Assembly: GCA_022616535.1 (NCBI GenBank)
Contig: JAKEEM010000055.1
Location: forward strand, 16,784 to 80,783
Direction: 5' to 3'
Origin: Chlorobiota bacterium
Lineage (GTDB): Bacteria > Bacteroidota > Ignavibacteria > Tepidaquicellales > OLB5
DNA length: 64,000 nucleotides
The translations under genes and the position numbers were made by a program. Under the pieces are notes generated by a model. It was not told where the DNA came from and ran no database searches. It worked only from the letters and a program-made list of their open reading frames with translations. This document shows, piece by piece, positions 8,653 to 16,734 of this stretch (position 1 is its first letter; every line of letters begins with the position of its first letter).

Positions 8653-9021
8653 TTACTTCGGAGTAATATACTTAGGCAATCTTTCTCCAACATATTCAAA
8701 CTGCCCCGTTGTATCAACTATGAAATAAGCAGTATTTCTTACCATACCTCCAAAACTGTTTCTTCCCCCATAATCTAATTCATAAATGTAGGGATAAAAT
8801 GGAAACAAATCAAAATTTAAATTTTCTGTTTCATTTTTGTATACTTCATAATTAGTTTGAGTAATTTTCCACCCGTAATTTTTAAATGATTCAGGGTCTT
8901 TTAAATTTGTCCTTAAATAACTTTCGCATTTATCTTTCATTTTATCTTCAAAGGTTACCTCCGCTTGTTTTTCATTACAGCCGATAAATAAAACCGTGAT
9001 TGTGAGTAGAAGTAACTTCAT
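8653..9021 (-). CDS. Small lipoprotein (copy 1 of duplicated pair)
   Basis: Lipobox MKLLLLTITVLFIGC; paralogous to 9606..9974. Confidence 0.75.
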   Translation of the reverse strand: MKLLLLTITVLFIGCNEKQAEVTFEDKMKDKCESYLRTNLKDPESFKNYGWKITQTNYEVYKNETENLNFDLFPFYPYIYELDYGGRNSFGGMVRNTAYFIVDTTGQFEYVGERLPKYITPK

Positions 9022-9491
9022 TTTTTTATTTTCTTTTTATTAAAGTTTCTCAATAGTGCTTCTAAAAAAGGTTTCAATTCCTTATACAATTGATTAAACT
9101 CTTTATATTTTTTTTCAAAGTCTATACCTTTAATACTCTCAATTTCCTTGACAGCTTTAACGTATCCAGACTTAAAGTTTTTGGGATTAACTACAACCCA
9201 TTTCTTACCATCATAAATATGAATATTATGGTTATGAGCAAAAATATTTCTAATACGGTTTAATTGTATAAGTTTTTCTCCGACTTTATTATCAATTTTG
9301 TCCGGAAAGGTTTTTTTTAGTATATTGAGTTTTAAACCAAAATTAAAATACTCATCCTGTAAAACCTCCAAAAGAAAATCTACCTTTGCGTGTCCAAAGT
9401 AATGACACGTTATTGCTAAACTAATTTGAGATTCTATAACTATTGTCTTTTCAATAACCTCCGCTCTATATTTAGAAATTTTTGTTTTCAA
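9018..9491 (-). CDS. HEPN-like domain protein (candidate RNase toxin/defense cargo)
   Basis: Rx4H signature R-N-I-F-A-H in LIQLNRIRNIFAHNHNIH (9234-9251) in an all-helical ~157-aa protein; ATGA overlap with the downstream lipoprotein. Confidence 0.55.
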   Translation of the reverse strand: MKTKISKYRAEVIEKTIVIESQISLAITCHYFGHAKVDFLLEVLQDEYFNFGLKLNILKKTFPDKIDNKVGEKLIQLNRIRNIFAHNHNIHIYDGKKWVVVNPKNFKSGYVKAVKEIESIKGIDFEKKYKEFNQLYKELKPFLEALLRNFNKKKIKK

Positions 9492-9605
9492 AATTCAGAT
9501 ATTTTTGCTTTCAAGTTTAAAAAAAGTTAATAAATGTTAAGTTTTCTTACGATATAAAAAAGGAATTTTCCCGGTAACCTTAAAACATAGATATATAATA
9601 TGAAT

Positions 9606-9974
9606 TTACTTAGGGACTACATACATTGGCAATCTGTCGCCAACATATTCAAACTGCCCCGTTGTATCAACCATAAAATAAACTGTATTTCTAACCATTC
9701 CTCCAAGACTGTTTTTTGCACCATAATCTAACTCATACGCAAGAGGATAGTATTTATAATCATAACCAGTATATTTTTCCTTTATTTTTTTGTAATCCTC
9801 ATAGTTAGTATGTATAATTTTCCAACCGTAAGTTTTATATGAATCAGGGTCTTTCAAATTTTCCCTTAAATATCTTTCGCATTTATCTTTCATTTTATCC
9901 TCAAAGGTTATCTCTGCCTCTTTTTCTTTGCAACCGATAAATAAAACCGTGATTGTGAGTAGAAGTAACTTCAT
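9606..9974 (-). CDS. Small lipoprotein (copy 2 of duplicated pair)
   Basis: Lipobox MKLLLLTITVLFIGC; collinear and similar along its length to 8653..9021. Confidence 0.75.
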   Translation of the reverse strand: MKLLLLTITVLFIGCKEKEAEITFEDKMKDKCERYLRENLKDPDSYKTYGWKIIHTNYEDYKKIKEKYTGYDYKYYPLAYELDYGAKNSLGGMVRNTVYFMVDTTGQFEYVGDRLPMYVVPK

Positions 9975-9978
9975 TTTT

Positions 9979-10227
9979 TTATTTTCTTTTTATTAAAGTT
10001 TCTTTTTGGCTTTTCTTTCCTCTTCTAATATTTAACTTCTTTTCTTTTCTAATAAACATAAATATAACTATGGCTATTGTGCTTACCCAAGAAAAAACTA
10101 TTGTAAAAGTATCGTGAATAGTTTCAAATTGATAACCACCATTAATGAAAGTCCACAATACACCCAATAAGTTATTCATAAGCAAAACTGTTAAAACAGG
10201 TTTAAGCGGTAAATCAAACTCGTCCAA
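9979..10227 (-). CDS. Small membrane protein (TTG start)
   Basis: Two hydrophobic segments (VLTVLLMNNLLGVLWTF, FTIVFSWVSTIAIVIFMFI); overlaps the end of an upstream minus-strand ORF. Confidence 0.5.
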   Translation of the reverse strand: MDEFDLPLKPVLTVLLMNNLLGVLWTFINGGYQFETIHDTFTIVFSWVSTIAIVIFMFIRKEKKLNIRRGKKSQKETLIKRK

Positions 10228-10411
10228 TAATCCAATTTAATATTGCAAAAGGGAAGATTAATCCTCCTACAAAAAAAACAACTGGAATTGTTATCCAATA
10301 AAATATCGTGCCATAATCAAAAAGTTGTAGTAAAAAACTACTTGCTAACCATACAATAACAGATAAAATCCAATAGGCAGGTAGAAGTATAATCCATTTA
10401 AATGTGTTGAT
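10214..10411 (-). CDS. Possible small 2-TM membrane protein with near-cognate (ATC) start, absent from the ORF track
   Basis: Open frame reads INTFKWIILLPAYWILSVIVWLASSFLLQLFDYGTIFYWITIPVVFFVGGLIFPFAILNWIIGRV*; strong AGGAGG 9 nt before ATC; stop overlaps start of 9979..10227. Confidence 0.4.
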   Translation of the reverse strand: MNTFKWIILLPAYWILSVIVWLASSFLLQLFDYGTIFYWITIPVVFFVGGLIFPFAILNWIIGRV

Positions 10412-10497
10412 TTTTTTATGCCTCCTAAATATTAATATAAGTAAAAATTGAAATTTAATCTATTATCAATTGCATTACATAGAATTAGGAAATTCGT

Positions 10498-10505
10498 TAT
10501 ATTTG
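10498..10505 (+). promoter_or_regulatory. TATATTTG -7-like promoter element near right end of element
   Basis: TAnnTTTG match upstream of the structured region and intact tRNA. Confidence 0.45.
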
Positions 10506-10551
10506 TGTATAAAACTTTTAAATTTGGGAAAAAAATAAAGTTTTAGCTTAT

Positions 10552-10613
10552 ACAAGCCCGTTAAGGTTAAAAAGGGTTATCCCAAACCTGAAAGTTTCCT
10601 TAATGGGTTTTGT
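10552..10613 (+). other. Long imperfect hairpin (ACAAGCCCGTTAAGG / CCTTAATGGGTTTTGT, one bulge), possible structured RNA
   Basis: 15 paired positions with one bulge; inner GGGTTATCCC hairpin; ~50 nt downstream of TATATTTG. Confidence 0.5.
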
Positions 10614-10721
10614 ATTTTAAAGGTAGCTCAAAATAGTAGGGTATGGATTTCACACCTAATTGCATACCTTAATAGTGTTTGAAGTGAGTCTAAATAGCAG
10701 TGAAACAGCTTAAATTATTAC

Positions 10722-10795
10722 GCCCTCGTAGCTCAGCTGGATAGAGCAGCAGTTTCCTAAACCGTTGGTCGGAGGTTCGACTCCTCTCGAGGGTA
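10722..10795 (+). tRNA. tRNA-Arg(CCT)
   Basis: Full cloverleaf: acceptor GCCCTCG/CGAGGGT, D-stem GCTC/GAGC, anticodon loop TTCCTAA, T-arm GGAGG TTCGACT CCTCT; CCA not encoded. Confidence 0.93.
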
Positions 10796-10819
10796 CAGAA
10801 GCATAATGTCAAAGCTCAA

Positions 10820-11563
10820 ATGCCAAATAAATTCGAAGGAAAAGCTGCGCTTGTAACGGGTGGAGTGAGGCGGCTCGGAAGGCAAATATCATATTTTCTT
10901 GCTAGTGAAGGATACAATCTTGCTTTGATTTATAACTCAAGTCCAAAAGATGATTTAAAAAAAACTTCCGATTATCTTAAGTCAAGAAAAATTAAGTTTA
11001 AATTTTATAAATGTGACTTAAGAAATGCGGCTCAAATTAAAAACACAATAAACAAAATAGGAAAAGATTTTAAAAAGCTTGATATATTAGTTAATAACGC
11101 GGGAGTGATTAACAAAGTTGGTTTTGAAGAAATTACTCCGCTTCTTTTTGATAACACAGTTGCAGTAAATTTAAGAGCGCCGCTTTTTATAACTCAACAT
11201 TCGTTAAAGTATCTGAGGAAATCACCTAATCCCCTGATTATAAACATAACATCACTAGGCGGATTGCAGAACTGGAGCGGGTTCATACCCTACAGTCTTT
11301 CAAAAACCGGTTTGGTTAAACTTACATATCTTCTTGCCAGAAAGCTTGCTCCAAAGATACGTGTAAACGCAATTGCACCGGGAACAATAATAATTAAGGG
11401 TGAGGAAAAAGGAACCCCCGGTAAAATTGATGTAAAAAAAATTCCTTTGAAAAGATACGGTTCGCCAAAAGATATAATTGAAGCTGTTAGATTTTTAATT
11501 AACTGTAAATATTTAACCGGGCACGTGATTGCCGTTGACGGCGGAAGGCTGTTGAATAACTGA
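10820..11563 (+). CDS. SDR family oxidoreductase (pteridine reductase/FabG-like)
   Basis: ALVTGGVRRLGRQIS, DILVNNAGVIN, YSLSKTGL catalytic motif. Confidence 0.88.
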   Translation: MPNKFEGKAALVTGGVRRLGRQISYFLASEGYNLALIYNSSPKDDLKKTSDYLKSRKIKFKFYKCDLRNAAQIKNTINKIGKDFKKLDILVNNAGVINKVGFEEITPLLFDNTVAVNLRAPLFITQHSLKYLRKSPNPLIINITSLGGLQNWSGFIPYSLSKTGLVKLTYLLARKLAPKIRVNAIAPGTIIIKGEEKGTPGKIDVKKIPLKRYGSPKDIIEAVRFLINCKYLTGHVIAVDGGRLLNN

Positions 11564-12393
11564 TGGCTTTAAATAAAGCTCCCAAAGCATACAGTAATGA
11601 GAAGTTCTTAAACAGTCCCGCGGCAAGGACTCTAAGGATTCTGGCTGAATACCAGGAGCCTCAGGCGAGGTTCAAAGAGCAGAAGATACGCGATACTGTG
11701 GTTTTTTACGGCTCTGCAAGAATAATCTCAAAAAAAGAGGCAAATAAAAAAATAAGTGCACTTAAAAAATTTAAAAACCCGTCAAAACAAAGAATTGAGG
11801 AAGCAAATACTGCCTTGGAAATGTCCAGATACTACGAGGAGACTGTTGAGCTTTCGCGTCTGCTAACGGAGTGGTCGCTTAAGCAGGACCCTGGGTATAG
11901 GTTCGTAGTTTGCTCCGGCGGGGGACCTGGCATTATGGAGGCGTCAAACCTCGGTGCTAAAAAAGCAGGAGGGAAGTCGATAGGTTTTAACATCAGCCTG
12001 CCACACGAACAGGCGCCGAATCAATTTATTACCCCCTCGCTGAATTTTGAATTTCACTACTTCTTCATGCGAAAGTTCTGGTTTGCCTACCTTGCGAAGG
12101 CGCTTGTAATTATGCCCGGCGGCTACGGGACTCTTGACGAATTGTTCGAGCTGCTGACTCTTGTTCAGACTCAAAAAATCAGGAAAAAAATGCCCGTTGT
12201 TATTCATGACAAAAATTTTTGGGATAGAGTTTTAAATTTTGAAGAGCTGTTAAAGAAAAGACTTATAAGTAAAAAAGATTTGAAGCTGTTTTATATTTCC
12301 GAATCGGTCGAAGATGCGTTTCAATATCTTAAAACCGAGCTTAGAAAATATTACCTTCAAAAACCGGTTAGTTTATTTAACCAAAGGAGCTAA
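11563..12393 (+). CDS. LOG family protein (lysine decarboxylase-like nucleotide 5'-monophosphate phosphoribohydrolase)
   Basis: CSGGGPGIMEASNLGA and MPGGYGTLDELFELLTLVQT. Confidence 0.93.
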   Translation: MALNKAPKAYSNEKFLNSPAARTLRILAEYQEPQARFKEQKIRDTVVFYGSARIISKKEANKKISALKKFKNPSKQRIEEANTALEMSRYYEETVELSRLLTEWSLKQDPGYRFVVCSGGGPGIMEASNLGAKKAGGKSIGFNISLPHEQAPNQFITPSLNFEFHYFFMRKFWFAYLAKALVIMPGGYGTLDELFELLTLVQTQKIRKKMPVVIHDKNFWDRVLNFEELLKKRLISKKDLKLFYISESVEDAFQYLKTELRKYYLQKPVSLFNQRS

Positions 12394-13275
12394 ATGATAA
12401 TCAGCATGACTGGTTTTGGAAAAGCTTCCAAGACCTCAAAAAAAATCGGTATTAAAATTGAACTAAGAAGCATAAACAGCAAATATCTTGAAATTGCTTC
12501 AAGACTTCCCGCTGCCTTCGCGGATAAAGAGCAGGAAATTAAGGAAACTATAAACCGAAGAATTACAAGAGGAAAGATTACTGTTTTAATTTCAATAGAC
12601 GGAAGCGTTGAAAGTGCCGCCAATCTTCAGCTGCAGCCAAAAGCGATTAAAGATTATTACAAGCTCATAAGCGGAATTAAAAAAGCAGCGGGAATAAAAG
12701 AAGATATTAAAATAGAGCATATTTTAAAATTCTCGGAAATATTTAAAGCCCAGGAAAACGGCGATTTGGCTGCTTACTGGACTGATGTAAAAAAAGTCTT
12801 TCTCTCTGCATTGAATGATTTGATGTTAATGAAAACCAAGGAAGGAAAAGTTCTTGAAAAGGATATTATGCAGAGGATAAATTCCATTGATAAAAAACTC
12901 GGTAGAATTGCAAAGCTTTCCAAAAAAAATATTAAGAACTCAAAGGATAAGATTACGGAAAAGGTAAACAATTTGATTTCAAGCATGCAAATAGAAATCG
13001 ATAAAAACCGCCTTGAGTATGAGCTTGTTATGATTAGCGACCGTTTGGATATTACGGAGGAAGTTATACGTGCAAAATCCCACGTTGAATATTTTAGAAA
13101 CAATGTGAAAGACTCCGAGCTTTCCGGACGAAGGCTGAATTTTCTGGTGCAGGAGATAAACAGGGAAATTAATACAATGGCTTCAAAATCAAACAGTTCG
13201 GAAATATCACAGTTTGTGGTTGAAATGAAGGAGGAACTTGAGAAAATTAAGGAACAATTACAGAATATTGAATGA
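12394..13275 (+). CDS. YicC family endoribonuclease
   Basis: N-term MTGFGKAS...E-RSINSKYLEI, C-term GRRLNFLVQEINREINTMASKS. Confidence 0.93.
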   Translation: MIISMTGFGKASKTSKKIGIKIELRSINSKYLEIASRLPAAFADKEQEIKETINRRITRGKITVLISIDGSVESAANLQLQPKAIKDYYKLISGIKKAAGIKEDIKIEHILKFSEIFKAQENGDLAAYWTDVKKVFLSALNDLMLMKTKEGKVLEKDIMQRINSIDKKLGRIAKLSKKNIKNSKDKITEKVNNLISSMQIEIDKNRLEYELVMISDRLDITEEVIRAKSHVEYFRNNVKDSELSGRRLNFLVQEINREINTMASKSNSSEISQFVVEMKEELEKIKEQLQNIE

Positions 13276-13327
13276 TTTTGGGCTTTCAAATCTTGCAAAA
13301 TTTAACGATATTTGAGGTCTTTAAAAA

Positions 13328-13882
13328 ATGCTCTTTGTAATAAGCGCACCAAGCGGAGCCGGTAAGACAACAATAATTAAGGAACTATTTAAATTGCTTC
13401 CAGAGTTGGAATTTTCAGTTTCAGCTACAACGAGGAAAAAAAGGGATGGCGAGACAGATGGAAAAGATTATTACTTCATATCGCAAGATGATTTTAAAAA
13501 AAAGATAGATGGGGATGAATTTGTAGAGTATGAAGAAGTTTTCGGTAATTATTATGGAACCTTAAAGAGCGAAGTTGAACCTTGTCTTGGCAAAAACAGG
13601 CATTTAATTTTTGACGTTGATGTTAAGGGTGCATTAAGCTTAAAAAAACTTTATCCCGAAGCAGTAACGGTTTTTATTGATGTTACACTTGATGAATTGG
13701 TGGAAAGGCTTAAAACCAGGGGAACTGAGTCGAACGAAGAAATTGAGAAACGGATATCAAGGATTAAGGAAGAGCTCGAACAGAAGAAGCTTTTTGACTA
13801 CATCGTTCCTAATCCCAGCAAGCCCAATGGACTTCAAAACGCTGTAAAAGAAGTTGAAAAAATAATAAATAAATATAAATAA
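13328..13882 (+). CDS. gmk: Guanylate kinase
   Basis: APSGAGKTTI, SATTRKKRDGETDGKDYYF, DVDVKGAL. Confidence 0.95.
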   Translation: MLFVISAPSGAGKTTIIKELFKLLPELEFSVSATTRKKRDGETDGKDYYFISQDDFKKKIDGDEFVEYEEVFGNYYGTLKSEVEPCLGKNRHLIFDVDVKGALSLKKLYPEAVTVFIDVTLDELVERLKTRGTESNEEIEKRISRIKEELEQKKLFDYIVPNPSKPNGLQNAVKEVEKIINKYK

Positions 13883-13910
13883 TATTAATTAATAAGGAGT
13901 AAATTAAAAT

Positions 13911-14207
13911 ATGCCGATTGAACCCCTTGAAATAGAAGAAGTTGAATCCAAAGCGGGCAATATTTATGAAGCCGTTGTTGTTGCCTCAAAACGCGCAAGG
14001 CAGATTAACGACGAGCTTAAGCTTGAATATAACCAGCGCATAGAGCCGCTCGCCAAATCAGATGACGACGATGATACTGTTGTAAGCAAGGATAAGATGA
14101 ACATCAGTGTTGATTTTGAGAAAAGAGTAAAGCCAACCGAGCAGGGACTGGATGAGCTTCTTTCCGATGAGCTTGAGTTCAGGGACAGGTCTGAAGAAAT
14201 AGATTAA
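13911..14207 (+). CDS. rpoZ: DNA-directed RNA polymerase omega subunit
   Basis: GNIYEAVVVASKRARQIND; position between gmk and coaBC. Confidence 0.85.
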   Translation: MPIEPLEIEEVESKAGNIYEAVVVASKRARQINDELKLEYNQRIEPLAKSDDDDDTVVSKDKMNISVDFEKRVKPTEQGLDELLSDELEFRDRSEEID

Positions 14208-14230
14208 ATTCACTGAACGACCGGCAGCTT

Positions 14231-15490
14231 GTGCCAATGTCTTTAATGCCAATGTCTTTAATAGGAAAAAAAATATTAATTGGTATCTCAGGAGGAATTG
14301 CTGCCTATAAAACATGTGAGCTTGTAAGGTTATTTAAAAAACAACAAGCCGAAGTGAGAGTCATTATGACACCTTCGGCTTTAAATTTTGTATCTCCGGT
14401 GACTCTTTCGGCTCTTTCGGGAAATAAGGTTTTAATTAACATGTTCCCCGATGTGAACCCTTCAAAAACAGAGAAAGTTGAATCATCAACTCAGCATATT
14501 TATCTGGGTATGTGGGGGGATGTTTTTGTAATTGCTCCCGCAACCGCAAACACAATTGCTAAAATGGTATACGGAATGGCTGATAATTTGCTGACCGCAA
14601 CTGTACTGTCTTCACGGTGCCCTATAATTGTTTCCCCTGCAATGGACGAAGATATGTACCAGAACCAGATTACATCGCAAAACATTACAAAGCTTAACGA
14701 GTCTGGATTCTGGATAATTGAGCCGGAAACTGGTGAGCTTGCAAGCGGGCTTTTTGGAACTGGCAGAATGCCGGAACCTGAGGTGATTTTCAAGTATGTT
14801 GAGGATTTTCTTAAAAATTATAAACGTGATTTAAACGGAAAGAAGATTTTAATTACAGCAGGTCCCACTTATGAGCCGATTGACGACGTAAGGTATATCG
14901 GAAATTACTCCAGCGGCAAAATGGGATTCCAGCTTGCAAATGCAGCATCTCAGCGCGGGGCGGAAGTGACTTTAATTTCTGGTCCTGCAGCGATTGCAAC
15001 CCCTCGTAACGTAAGCAGGCTTAATGTTAAAACATCCGATGAAATGTTTAATGCCGTGAAGAATAACTCGACTGGCAAGGATTATATAATTATGTCCGCA
15101 GCAGTTTCCGACTATAAATCCAAAGAGTTCCATTCAGGTAAAATGAAGAAGTCCGGTAGTGGTTCATTTCTTATTGAAACATCTAAAACTGTTGATATCT
15201 TGGAATACCTCGGGAAACATAAAAACGGTTCTAAACTGATTGGATTCGCACTTGAGACGGATAATGAAATTGAGTACGCTACGGAAAAGTTAAAGCAGAA
15301 AAATCTGGATATGATTGTTGTTAACAATCCAAAAGTCGAAGGCGCGGGATTCGGCACGGACACAAACGTAATTTCAATCATCGACAAAAATCTTAATGTT
15401 GCCTCTTACGAAAAAATGACAAAATTCCAGGCAGCAAATGTAATTTTAGACAAAATGCAGGAATCTGCCTTGAGCGGAACCGAAAGGTGA
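14231..15490 (+). CDS. coaBC: Bifunctional phosphopantothenoylcysteine decarboxylase/phosphopantothenate-cysteine ligase
   Basis: ILIGISGGIAAYKTCEL, SPAMDEDMYQNQI, ITAGPTYEPIDDVRYIGNYSSGKMGFQLA. Confidence 0.95.
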   Translation: MPMSLMPMSLIGKKILIGISGGIAAYKTCELVRLFKKQQAEVRVIMTPSALNFVSPVTLSALSGNKVLINMFPDVNPSKTEKVESSTQHIYLGMWGDVFVIAPATANTIAKMVYGMADNLLTATVLSSRCPIIVSPAMDEDMYQNQITSQNITKLNESGFWIIEPETGELASGLFGTGRMPEPEVIFKYVEDFLKNYKRDLNGKKILITAGPTYEPIDDVRYIGNYSSGKMGFQLANAASQRGAEVTLISGPAAIATPRNVSRLNVKTSDEMFNAVKNNSTGKDYIIMSAAVSDYKSKEFHSGKMKKSGSGSFLIETSKTVDILEYLGKHKNGSKLIGFALETDNEIEYATEKLKQKNLDMIVVNNPKVEGAGFGTDTNVISIIDKNLNVASYEKMTKFQAANVILDKMQESALSGTER

Positions 15491-16269
15491 TGGATAGCGG
15501 CAAGCTAAAAGAAATAATCTCTCAAACCGAAAATTATATTCAAAACTTTAACAGATTCTATTCAGGCAGTCTTTATATTGAAGGTACAAATAAAGGTTCA
15601 CTCCAAACCACCAAAGAATTGAAATCATCCAAACCCAATAAAGAAGCGTTGAAGGAAGTCGATTTATTCGGCAATGAAACCATTAAAATGGAGGAGTGGG
15701 AATTTGCCGAATCCCTTGATGAGCTGAATTCAATGATTTGCAACTGTCAGAAATGCGCACTCGGAGCAACGCGGACTAACTTTGTATTCGGTGTCGGCAA
15801 TCCAAAAGCTGATATAGTTGTAATCGGTGAAGCACCGGGCGCGGATGAAGATGCACAGGGTGAGCCGTTTGTAGGCAGGGCAGGGCAGTTATTAAATAAA
15901 ATCCTTGAGGCAACGGGATTTAAACGCGAGGATGTCTACATTTGTAATATACTGAAAAGCCGCCCGCCCGGAAACCGTAACCCATTGCCTGAAGAAATCG
16001 AAGCCTGCAAACCCTATTTGGATAAACAGCTGAAATTGATAAATCCAAAGCTTATTTTGCTTTTGGGCAGAGTTGCCGCTGAGTCACTTTTGAAAACAAG
16101 GGAACCATTAAACAAGCTCCGAGGCAAGGTGCATAACTACAAGGGCTGGAAGGTTATGATTACATTTCACCCCGCCGCACTGCTTAGAAATCCCCACTGG
16201 AAACGTCCCACCTGGGAAGATATGCTGCAGTTCAAGGCTATTTACGAGGAAATGATTTCTTCGAAATAG
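15487..16269 (+). CDS. Uracil-DNA glycosylase family 4 (4Fe-4S)
   Basis: [48 protein letters not shown]. Confidence 0.93.
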   Translation: MMDSGKLKEIISQTENYIQNFNRFYSGSLYIEGTNKGSLQTTKELKSSKPNKEALKEVDLFGNETIKMEEWEFAESLDELNSMICNCQKCALGATRTNFVFGVGNPKADIVVIGEAPGADEDAQGEPFVGRAGQLLNKILEATGFKREDVYICNILKSRPPGNRNPLPEEIEACKPYLDKQLKLINPKLILLLGRVAAESLLKTREPLNKLRGKVHNYKGWKVMITFHPAALLRNPHWKRPTWEDMLQFKAIYEEMISSK

Positions 16270-16476
16270 ATAAATTTTCCTGAATTTCATCTAATTCACC
16301 TGACAGTTAGGCATTTTATCATGCAAATTAAAGTTCAAAAAAAATTGTTTGATACCTACGGCACCATGTCATTTTTTGTTTTTTTTCTATAATTATTTGA
16401 CACCTAAGGTGCCAACCAATCATTTAAAAGAACTTTTTTTAAAAAAAAGGTAGTGGAGGTATTTTCATTCCACTAT

Positions 16477-16563
16477 TGTCATTCCGTACTTGATACGGAA
16501 TCTTTTAAAAATCGAGGCAAGATTGCTCCGCGCTGCGCTGGTCCTGCTTTCGCAGGAATGACA
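16477..16563. repeat. MITE/REP-like intergenic repeat with 9-bp terminal inverted repeats (TGTCATTCC...GGAATGACA)
   Basis: TIRs plus inner hairpins CCGTACTTGATACGG and CCTGCTTTCGCAGG. Confidence 0.7.
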
Positions 16564-16734
16564 GATAGAACCAGCGAAAATACCCACTACCAAAAAATAT
16601 CACACCGTGATATTGACTTTCATTGGAATAATCCTTTACTTTACCGTAACATATTTCAGTTTACTATTGTCGAAACTCTGTTAATTCATGTTAATACAGA
16701 GTAATTTTAATTAATTAATTATTTTTAAAGGAAA

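Larger units (their letters stand above)
4792..10777. mobile_element. Integrative genetic element inserted in tRNA-Arg(CCT); tyrosine integrase plus TV-Pol-like replication module
   Basis: 66-bp direct repeat (4792-4857 and 10712-10777, one mismatch) covering the 5' portion of tRNA-Arg; integrase just inside the left end; AT-rich accessory genes; no phage structural genes. Confidence 0.88.

Noticed and set aside
9018-9491. HEPN-MNT toxin-antitoxin call
   Set aside because: No nucleotidyltransferase (MNT) gene is adjacent; only the HEPN-like motif is supported.
4802-10795. Prophage interpretation of the tRNA-Arg island
   Set aside because: No capsid, portal, terminase, tail or lysis genes; size and content fit a small integrative element better.
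12774-13298. Minus-strand 174-aa ORF opposite yicC
   Set aside because: Antisense shadow ORF of a well-supported CDS; Ser/Phe/Leu-rich composition.
16453-16704. 83-aa ORF
   Set aside because: Translation is mostly the dispersed repeat (CHSVLDTES...GPAFAGMTD); not a real protein.
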